A stretch of 38,600 nucleotides of DNA, taken from positions 1-38,600 of the forward strand of contig JBLHKW010000030.1 of NCBI GenBank assembly GCA_047618565.1, read 5' to 3'. Of the stretch, positions 32,139 to 38,600 are shown one piece after another. Every line of letters starts with the position of its first letter. Position 1 is the first letter of the stretch. The stretch is from JBLHKW01 sp047618565 (GTDB lineage: Bacteria; Planctomycetota; UBA1135; GCA-002686595). The position numbers were made by a program, and so were the translations under genes. A model generated the notes under the pieces. It had not been told where the DNA came from. It made no database searches and saw only the letters and a list, made by a program, of their open reading frames with translations.

Positions 32139-34004
32139 ATGAACCAAGACATGATGAGAAGGAAAACCAGCGCGCTGTTTTCCGGCGTCCTGCTGCTGTC
32201 GACCCTGTGTGGGTTGGGCGCGGCCTGGGCGGCTCCCGGAGACGGGGCGCTCGAGAGTGCGCTCCACACGGAGGCCGCGCGGCTGCGCGAGCTGGCGCTG
32301 TCGCCCCCCGTCGCGGCCAAGCTGAGCAGCGCGGAGGGTGGGCGTATCAACGCGCTGATCGTCGGCTGTGACAAGGCCATGGCCGGTGGCCAGCCGCTGC
32401 TGGCTGTGCGGCGGCTGGCAAAGGCCGGCTACGACCTCGATCGACTGCAGTTCATGACGGAGTACGAGGCGGTCAAGGAACAGGAGGAGGTCGACCGCCT
32501 TTGTGCTGAGAGCCTTGCGGGCGTCCCTGCGCTTTCCAGGAGCCCGCGACCGGCCGCGATTCAGGCCCTCATGGAGGTTGCCCACGGGCGTGCACGGGGT
32601 TTCATGACGAGCGCGCCGGTGCATGGGGCCCAGACGCGCCTCTCCAACGGTACGTATTACCTGGCGGTGGGCCGCTCGTACGAGCATCAGGCGCGCTTCC
32701 TGGCGTCACTGCCGTGGAGCGCTCCGGCGAGCCCCGTGCAGGAGCTGCCGGGTCTTGCGAGCTACCTCGACCGTCTCGACGCCGACATCACCGAGCTCTA
32801 CGTGCCGCCCATCTCGATCACTCGCCACCCCGAGTTCATCAAGACGAGCGCCAAGTTGAAGCTCGCCCGGCAGCTCTTCGACGAGGGCGCGATCCTCGGT
32901 GCTCTGGAGCTGGGGCTCGAGACCCGCGCGGGGCTTGGACGCCTTCAGGATCGTGGCGCCATCTCGACCGAGTGGCTTCAGGAATCGGTGGAGGAGTATC
33001 TCGCACGTATGGACGAGCAGGGCGTCGATCACTCTCTCGGAAGAATGCTCCTCGATCGTGCGCAGGCGGGACTGCAGGGGGCAACAGCCGGCGAAGCCGT
33101 TGCGGCCCAGATTGACGCAGCCGTGATTCTGGCGGAAGCGCTACCCGAGTACTTCGCCTGCTTTGTCGATGACGGTGACGAGCATGACGACTCCGCACAG
33201 GTGACCGTCACCCTGGTGCGCTGGCCCTTTACCTGAGGCCTCTCCGACCCAGCAAGTTTGCTGATCAACACGGTAGCGCAGCGGTACGAGGGACAGGTGA
33301 AAGTGGTGAGCGAGGACTTCGGAGCCTCGGAGCTGGCGGAACGCTTCGGTGTGAAGCGTTACCCCGCAGTGTTTGTGAACGATGTGCTCATCGCGAAGCC
33401 CAAGGACTTCGGATTCTTCGGTACGAGCGGCAGTCAAGGTTCGGGGCGTTACACGCCGTGGCTGAAGGAGGAGAGCCACGAGAGGTTCAGTCAGGACCTC
33501 GACCGGATCCTGCAGCAGGCGATAAGCGGTGAACTCGAGAGTTTCGATCCCGAGATGTTGTCCGAAGAGGAGATCACGGCGTTGCCCGAGCTCGAAGGCA
33601 AGGATCTGCTCGGCCAGGTGTGGAACTCGAAGACATTGCGCGAGACCGTGACCATCGTCGATTTTTGGGCGACCTGGTGTCCGCCCTGCATCAAGGCGTT
33701 GCCCTGGCTCGTCGAGTTGCAGGAGCAGCACCCGGGTCGACTTCAGATTCTGTCGGTTGCGATCGAGAGCAAGGTGGAGGACGTGCAGCGCATTTCCGAG
33801 GTACTGCACCTGCCCTTCCCGACACTCCTGGGCACGCCCGAACTCGCCCGGAGTTTCGGTGACCTGACGAGTGTGCCGACGATGTTCATCTTCGCGAGCG
33901 GTGGTCGATTGATCGACGTGATCTACGGTGCGCCGCCCGGGCTCCACGATCAGGTCGAGGCCTTGCTGGCTGACCATCTGGACAACGTCTCAGGCGGGCG
34001 CTGA
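32139..34004 (+). CDS. exported selenoprotein: unknown N-domain, UxxS thioredoxin-like domain and WCPPC thioredoxin domain
   Basis: This is a 621-residue frame when the UGA at 33234-33236 is read as selenocysteine (residue 366). The ATG at 32139 gives a signal peptide (FSGVLLLSTLCGLGAAWAAPG); ATGs at 32151 and 32154 are alternatives. Residues ~30-345 are an all-helical domain I do not recognise. Strand QVTVTLVRWPFT then leads into U366-GL-S369, helix DPASLLINTVAQRYEGQ, strand VKVVSEDFG and the cis-proline RYPAVFVND. This is a complete thioredoxin fold broken exactly at its active site by UGA. A second thioredoxin domain has C514-PP-C517 (FWATWCPPCIKALPW) and TSVPTMFIF. Conventional calling would split this into a 365-residue protein and a shorter thioredoxin. 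The stop overlaps the next start (TGATG). Likely a periplasmic redox relay. Confidence 0.87.
33250..33263 (+). promoter_or_regulatory. SECIS-like hairpin after the UGA at codon 366
   Basis: CAGCA-AGUU-UGCUG is a perfect 5-bp stem beginning 13 nt after the UGA, with GU in the loop. It is the only clear hairpin in this stretch, which is less GC-rich than its surroundings. Confidence 0.55.
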
Positions 34005-35117
34005 TGAAAAGGTCGAACTCGATGATTGCGGTGACTGTTCTGCTGCTCGCTGCTCGCTGCCCGCGCATCCGCGCAGGAGGTGATTCCGTTTGATTCGGAG
34101 CGCTGGACCTTCGAGGTGCAGGGCTCCGAGCTGGTGGAGCACCTGGGCCGTCAGAGCCTGTTCTTGAAGGACGGGCGGGTGTGGCTGCGGGATGTAGAGC
34201 TGCTCAACGGTGTCATCGAGTTCGACGTGGCATTGCCGAAGGAACGGAGTTTCATCGGCGCCTTCTGGCGCATGCAGGACTCCCGGAACTACGAACATTT
34301 CTATCTGCGGCCGCAGCAGTCCGGACAGCCAGACGCTTGTCAGTACACTCCTGTTATCAACGGGGTCTCGGCCTGGCAGCTCTACTCGGGCCCCGGCCAC
34401 GCCGCCGTCATCGACTTCGAGCCCGATGCCTGGACCTCGGTGAAGATCGAGATCTGGGACGATGCGGCCCGCGTCCATGTCGATGGTGCGCCGCTGATGA
34501 TCATCCATGACCTCAAGCGCGAGCCCGCGCCAGGCCGCATCGGCCTGGAGGTCCCCGCATTCGCACCGGCGCACTTCTCGAGGTTCCGCTGCAGGAAGCT
34601 GGAGCAGGAACCCTTCGAGCGCCCGGCGGCGAGCAAGGCGACGGCGCCCGCCGGGACCGTGCGTTCCTGGTCCGTGTCGAGCGTGTTCCCCGAGGCGTCT
34701 CTGCTGGGCAACCACTGGATCGACCCGACCCTCGATCAGAACCTCGAGTGGACAACCCTCGCGAGCGAGGAGTCAGGTATCGCAAACCTCGCGCGGGTTC
34801 AGGGCCTCGATGTGGGTGACACATGCTCCGCGCGCATAGTGATGGATGTCGAGCACGAGCAGAGCGTCGACTTCACCTTTGGATTCAGCGACCGCGTGCG
34901 CGTCTACCTCGACGGGTGCCTGATCTACGCTGGAGACAACTCCTATCGATCGCGCGACCATCGGTTCCTGGGGACGATCGGGCCGTTCGATCGCTTGATC
35001 CTGCCCCTGCACGCAGGGCCGAACGAGCTGCGCCTGGCTGTCAGCGAGGGGTTCGGGGGCTGGGGCCTGCTCGGTCGCCTGAAGCCGGAGGTCGACATTG
35101 CATCTTTGTCCCGCTGA
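34004..35117 (+). pseudogene. exported LamG/DUF1080-like protein, frameshifted in the signal peptide
   Basis: An ATG overlapping the selenoprotein stop starts MKRSNSMIAVTVLLLAA, the first half of a signal peptide, then leaves frame at a 7-bp tandem duplication (34044-34057) and stops. The rest is open in another frame from there to 35117. Removing one 7-bp copy joins them as LLLAARASAQEVIPFDSERW, a perfect signal peptide and cleavage site, giving 368 residues. A GTG at 34080 could start a protein without the signal. Residues ~25-200 after correction are a concanavalin-like jellyroll of LamG/DUF1080 type (FIGAFWRMQDSRNYEHFYLRP, RIGLEVPAFAPAHFSRFRC). A second beta-sandwich, perhaps carbohydrate-binding, spans ~220-368. 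The frameshift may be real, phase-variable or a sequence error. Confidence 0.75.
34044..34057 (+). repeat. 7-bp tandem duplication causing a frameshift
   Basis: TGCTCGC occurs twice in direct tandem inside the signal-peptide codons of the LamG/DUF1080-like gene. One copy restores the frame and two break it. Confidence 0.85.
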
Positions 35118-35131
35118 AAAGGGATTGGGTT

Positions 35132-36661
35132 ATGATGGGGGGCATGAAGTTCCCCAAGTTCAGTCTCCGAAAGCTGGCCCTCGCCGCCACCGCCGCGGGC
35201 GTGCTCGGCACGCAAGCCGCCGCCACCTGGTCCATCGTCGTTGTCGATAGCGCGACCGGCGAGGTGTGCGTCGCAGGTGCGACCTGCATCGAGAGCTTCC
35301 ACGTCAAGCAGGCCATTGCGATCATCGTGGTGGGCAAGGGCGCCGGAGCTGGCCAGGCACTGGCCAGCCGCGCAAACAACGCGATCATCTGGCGCCGCCT
35401 GAAGGACGACAACACGCCCCAGGAGATCCTCGATCGCCTCGAGCAGATACCGAACCACCACACGCGGCAGTACGGCGTAGCGACGTTTCACGATCCGGCC
35501 GTTACCTTTTCGGGCAGCTCCAACGGACCTGCGCACCCCGGCGTCGTGGGACGGCAAGGGACGATGCGCTATGCGATCCAGGGCAACGTACTGGCGGGAG
35601 ACGCGGTTGTGTTCGAGGCGGAGCAGACGCTGCTCACCACAACCGGGGACCTCAGCCAGCGCGTGATGGCAGCGATGGAGACCGCTCGCTCATTCGGTGG
35701 CGACGGGCGTTGCTCCTGCGCCACCGCTCCCACGGCATGCGGATCTCCGCCCCCCAGCTTCACCAAGTCGGCTCACGGTGCGTTCATCGTCATGGCGCGT
35801 ATCGGCGACAAGGACAAGGACTGTGGGAGTGCCGGCGGATGCGCCGGTGGCACCTACTACCTCGATCGACGATTCACTGGATCTGCAGCGGACATCGATC
35901 CCGTGATCGGACTGCAGACCCGCTATGACAACTGGCGCCTTGCGCACATCGGGCGAGTTGACCACATTCGTACCGAGGTCTTCTCCTCGTCTCAGCGCGT
36001 GGCGGCCGACGGCGCCAGCGCCATAGACGTGACCGTGCAGCTGCGAGACATCGACGGTACCGCCCTGACGACCGGTGGGCAGACCCTGCATGTACGTGGC
36101 ATCGGCGGGCCGCAGGCGGCGTCGGTGGAGTCGATCGTCGACAACGGCGATGGCACGCATTCCTTCAGGTTGCGCGCCGGGACGAGCCCCGGCCACGCGA
36201 GCTATCGTGTCGTGGTTGAGGACGGACAGCTCTTCACCCTGCACCCGCCGCTCGAGATCGATGTGGACCCGTTGACACGTTTGCACGTCGGCTTCGATGA
36301 GGTCTCGGCATCCGTGGGCGCAGATGTGCCGCTCGTGACCAATGCGGGCGCGGCCGAGGCTGGCAGGCCCTACGTGGTCCTGGCCAGCGCGTCCGGCACC
36401 GTGCCCGGAACACCGTTCAATGGTCAGGTGTTGCCCCTGAACATGGACCGGCTGCTGCACTTCACCATGACGCGTCCAGGCTCACTGCTGTTCCCGGGGT
36501 CCGCTGGCCAGCTGGATGCGGACGGGCGTTCCGAGGCCGTCATGCAGCTGACGCCCTCGATCCTGACCCAGTTCATCGGCAGCCGGTTCGACTTCGCGAG
36601 CGTGCTGTTTGGCAACCCAGACTCCATATCGGATCCCGTGGGATTCGACATCCTGCCCTGA
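35132..36661 (+). CDS. secreted DUF1028 (Ntn-hydrolase-like) protein with Ig-like domain
   Basis: This protein has 509 residues from the ATG at 35132, which has AAAGGGA seven bases before it; the ATG at 35144 is an alternative. A signal peptide (LALAATAAGVLGTQAAA) is cleaved just before TWSIVVVDSATGEVCVAGATC. This is the start of a DUF1028 domain, whose family relates to N-terminal nucleophile hydrolases, so the mature N-terminal Thr32 or Thr at that position may matter. DUF1028 spans to about residue 275. A BIG1/invasin-like Ig domain follows at ~285-380 (RVAADGASAIDVTVQLRD, SIVDNGDGTHSFRL). The last ~110 residues, with VLASASGTVPGTPFNGQVLPLN, resemble a beta-rich module I associate from memory with secreted planctomycete proteins. 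The substrate is unknown. It lies 14 bp after the LamG/DUF1080-like gene and is probably co-transcribed with it. Confidence 0.85.
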   Translation: MMGGMKFPKFSLRKLALAATAAGVLGTQAAATWSIVVVDSATGEVCVAGATCIESFHVKQAIAIIVVGKGAGAGQALASRANNAIIWRRLKDDNTPQEILDRLEQIPNHHTRQYGVATFHDPAVTFSGSSNGPAHPGVVGRQGTMRYAIQGNVLAGDAVVFEAEQTLLTTTGDLSQRVMAAMETARSFGGDGRCSCATAPTACGSPPPSFTKSAHGAFIVMARIGDKDKDCGSAGGCAGGTYYLDRRFTGSAADIDPVIGLQTRYDNWRLAHIGRVDHIRTEVFSSSQRVAADGASAIDVTVQLRDIDGTALTTGGQTLHVRGIGGPQAASVESIVDNGDGTHSFRLRAGTSPGHASYRVVVEDGQLFTLHPPLEIDVDPLTRLHVGFDEVSASVGADVPLVTNAGAAEAGRPYVVLASASGTVPGTPFNGQVLPLNMDRLLHFTMTRPGSLLFPGSAGQLDADGRSEAVMQLTPSILTQFIGSRFDFASVLFGNPDSISDPVGFDILP

Positions 36662-36738
36662 CATGCCCGCCAGCGGGACCCTCGTCACGAGAAGCGCCTG
36701 ACACTATCGCGCCAGATGGTGTTGCTCTGGGTCTAGCG

Positions 36739-37190
36739 TCATCGTGCTTGGCGGATGTTGCAGAGCGAGTCGTAGCTGCGCGTGTCCTTGAGTTCGTACT
36801 GGTCGATCATCGGCAGGCTGTCGTCGATGTGCCGGCCGTGCTCGATCCCGAGTGCGCGGGCGTCGGCCTCCAGCTTGGCGTAGCGTTGTTCACCGCAGGC
36901 CCGCGGCCCGCCGGCCAGATCGACGGGCGAGAAATGAAACCGCTGGGATTCTGGCGGGCTGTCCGGATTGGCCATCCTCGAGGATGGCTTCGGCCGCAGC
37001 GAGGTACTTCTGCAGGTGGGGGGACGAGAGCTAAAGCACCGGGCCGGTGCATTCGAAGGCCGGACTTCTGCTTCTTTGCGCCGTCGCATCGATCGCAGTG
37101 CTGCGACAGGAAGGGCCGCATGCTGGTCTCGAATTCGCGCTCGAGACGCTCTTCAACGGGCGTTGACAGCGCTCGACCGACCTGCGCCTG
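36739..37190 (-). pseudogene. decayed DUF1587/DUF1592-family planctomycete-type cytochrome protein
   Basis: Three frames of the minus strand together give pieces of one known protein type. First is EFETSMRPFLSQHCDRCDGAKKQKSGL, the PSCyt1-like heme-binding start, here C-x2-C-D instead of C-x2-C-H; written in parts it is MRPFLSQHC then DRCDGAKKQ. In another frame, LSSPHLQKYLAAAEAILE is the DUF1587 helix, which normally lies well over 50 residues further on. In a third frame, MANPDSPPESQRFHFSPVDL continues to a stop. The gene has lost the stretch between the first two pieces, most of its C-terminus (usually 500 or more residues), and its frame at least twice. It is a relic. Confidence 0.7.
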
Positions 37191-37358
37191 GATCTCGACC
37201 AGGTGAGCGTCAGGACGGCGAGCGATCCCATCAACCGGGTACGGATGCTGGTAATGGTACGGTCGATGGACAGTCACGGTGGTTCGGGTGGGTCGCGCGC
37301 TGCGTGCGGGGCTTCCGGGCCAGGACCTGTCGCTGCCCGGGTGCCCCGCTGAATCTCT

Positions 37359-38213
37359 TCAGTGAGCGTGTTCCGCTTCCATCAGTTCCTCGGGCACGTC
37401 GAAGAGCGGCTTCGAGATCTTCGTGTTGTGCTCTATCTCGCTGAACGTCCAGGTCTGAGTGCCCTCGCCCTGGCTCGGGGAGTTGAGTTCGGCGTGCACC
37501 GTTGTGGCGACCCACACGTTGTCGAACTCACGGTAGTCTCGATAGAAGACCACCATGCCCATCTGATCCATGGCGGTCGATGTGTTCCGGACGCGCTTGA
37601 CGAGCCGGCCAGTCTCCTTGTCATAGAAGTTCGCGTATTGCTCATCGTCCAGCCTGGTCATCTGGACCTCGTAGGCCGGTGCGCCATCCACTTCGGCGAG
37701 CCCGACGGTCTTGACCTGCGCGAACCCGTCGTGCCAGTTGAGGGCCGCATTGAATCTGGACTTGTCGATCAGGCGCGTCTTCTGCGAGCCTTTGAGAAAC
37801 GCCGTCGTGCCGGAACCGTCACCTTGGGACGCATCACCGTGTCCGTGCCCGGGGCGCCACTCCCAGCCGCGCTCGCCGTCGCAGACGGTGACCTGATTGA
37901 AGAAGTCGCCTCCGATGCTGGTGTGGATCTTGTTGGGGGCAACGGCCCGCTCCTCGATGCTGGCCACGAAGTCGTGACCGCCCATCTTCACGGCGAGCTT
38001 GCCCCGACTGACACGTGACGTGAGAGCGAGAAGGGCGCGCTCGCCACCGATGGCCTGCACGTGCCCATCCAGCAGGTCCTCCGCGTTCGGCAAGGAGTGC
38101 GCACCGGCGTGCTGTGCATGGGTGGGCATCGCGAGTGCTCCGGCGGCGAGCAGTGCCGCTCAGCTCAGGATGGGCCTGGTGAGGGTCGAACGGGTCGTGG
38201 TCTGTCTTTGCAT
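37359..38213 (-). CDS. LolA-like exported protein with in-frame UGA in its signal peptide
   Basis: From the ATG at 38213 a frame of 284 residues is interrupted only by a UGA at 38160-38162 (codon 18). The flanks read RPILS-(UGA)-AALLAAGALAMPTHAQ, a normal signal peptide across the UGA, so the true start is upstream and the UGA is either a nonsense mutation or a selenocysteine codon. The alternative start, the ATG at 38129, would give a 256-residue protein without export signal. The mature part resembles outer-membrane lipoprotein-sorting (LolA-like/DUF4292) proteins, with IGGERALLALTSRVSRGKL, APNKIHTSI, CDGERGWEWRPG and DKETGRLVKRV. The role is unknown, perhaps binding a lipid or hydrophobic ligand. 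It ends normally and its reading frame is otherwise intact. Confidence 0.75.
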
Positions 38214-38223
38214 CGTTTGTTGT

Positions 38224-38239
38224 TGCACGAGTTTGTGCA
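38224..38239. promoter_or_regulatory. inverted repeat upstream of the LolA-like gene
   Basis: TGCAC-GAGTTT-GTGCA lies 11 bp before the ATG at 38213, in the 214-bp divergent gap to the response regulator. It could be an operator or leader hairpin. No ribosome binding site is visible next to it. Confidence 0.3.
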
Positions 38240-38427
38240 GTGATGGGAGGCGTCGGCCCCGGTTGTCGCTGATGGTGTATCGAGGAATCTAACTTCGTCG
38301 ACGGGTTTCCGGGCCCTGCCCGGATGGTGTCCGGAAACTGAGAAGTGTCGAACGCTTACACGTAGGGGCCCGGAGACCGTCGATAAATGCGCTATTCAGC
38401 CGTGCTGAGCGCGCTATCATCGAAGGT

Positions 38428-38600
38428 GTGACGGATCGAATACTGCTCGTAGAAGATGACCGCAAGCTCGCGCCGTTGGTACGCGGGTTCCTTGAGGACC
38501 ATCACTTCGTGGTCTCGTGGTCTCGTGGTCCGCGGATGGGGATCAGGGGGCGCGCGACTTCGAGAGACTCAAGCCCGACCTGGTCGTGCTGGACCTCATG
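38428..38600 (+). pseudogene. response regulator receiver domain, partial at window end and frameshifted
   Basis: A GTG at 38428 starts a frame reading RILLVEDDRKLAPLVRGFLEDHHFVV, the start of a CheY-like receiver with the acidic pair ED-D that binds magnesium. In parts it is RILLVEDDRKLA and PLVRGFLEDHH. The frame then runs through three copies of an 8-bp repeat and loses the fold. Dropping one copy restores ADGDQGARDFERLKPDLVVLDLM, whose last Asp is the phosphoacceptor. The gene continues beyond the window and would probably be an OmpR/PhoB-type regulator. GAAGG lies just before the start but is very close to it. The frameshift may be a real mutation, phase variation, or a sequence error. 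Confidence 0.75.
38507..38530 (+). repeat. three tandem copies of an 8-bp unit causing a frameshift
   Basis: TCGTGGTC occurs three times in direct tandem in the receiver-domain codons. Two copies would keep the response-regulator reading frame and three break it. Confidence 0.85.

Noticed and set aside
33258..34004. Separate short thioredoxin gene starting at 33258
   Set aside because: Its first residues are the middle of a thioredoxin helix; the missing strand and active site are in frame upstream of the UGA.
1..38600. UGA reassigned as a sense codon throughout the genome
   Set aside because: Many well-defined genes here end at UGA, including the ATGA and GTGA overlaps at 2354, 6691, 17632 and 18886, so UGA is a normal stop and read-through must be site-specific.

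Overview
This is a GC-rich window (by eye well above 60 % G+C) from a Gram-negative bacterium with many secreted and lipid-anchored proteins. The lineage is probably Planctomycetota or a neighbouring group such as Acidobacteriota or Myxococcota. Hints are a decayed DUF1587/DUF1592-type cytochrome gene, two SdrD-B-repeat surface proteins (one with a CTPGYWK-type C-terminus), a DUF1028 protein with a beta-rich C-terminal module, two ECF sigma/zinc-finger anti-sigma pairs, a TPR-CHAT protease and a sulfatase-fold lipoprotein. Shine-Dalgarno sequences are weak or absent at most starts. The lineage call is inference.

Layout. 1-88: long imperfect hairpin. 201-2983 (-): ECF sigma, membrane anti-sigma, two-PDZ lipoprotein. 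3110-7968 (-): a YhaO/YhaN-type nuclease-ATPase pair. 8179-9675 (-): membrane histidine kinase. 10045-12066 (+): lipid-anchored sulfatase-fold enzyme. 12078-15008 (-): Cache-HAMP-PAS-GGDEF-EAL protein. 15251-16132 (+): HDOD protein. 16352-21714 (+): tight operon of subtilisin-like protease, ECF sigma, zinc-finger anti-sigma-like protein and TPR-CHAT protease. 21795-27497: two divergent SdrD-B-like surface proteins around an orphan terminator. 27761-28297 (+): CheX-type phosphatase. 28312-28773: two truncated gene relics meeting head to head.

28776-34004 is the most unusual part. Three neighbouring genes read through in-frame UGA codons exactly where thioredoxin-fold or metal-binding cysteines should be. 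They are a UxxC thioredoxin-like lipoprotein (29465-30076), a lipoprotein with a UxxU heavy-metal-associated domain followed by a UxxC thioredoxin domain (28776-29465, three UGAs), and a 621-residue exported protein with a UxxS thioredoxin-like domain followed by a WCPPC thioredoxin domain (32139-34004). I read all three as selenoproteins; conventional gene calling would split each into false short genes. A TPR transcription regulator (30097-31887) heads the operon of the first two, and a 128-bp MITE-like element lies between it and the third. Together they look like an envelope thiol/selenol redox and metal-handling module.

The right end holds a LamG/DUF1080-like gene frameshifted by a 7-bp tandem duplication, the DUF1028 protein, the decayed DUF1592-family gene, a LolA-like exported protein with a UGA inside its signal peptide, and the start of a response regulator frameshifted by an 8-bp repeat. 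Short-repeat slippage and gene relics are concentrated in 28.3-38.6 kb. This may be real decay or phase variation, or sequence or assembly error, and the sequence alone cannot decide.
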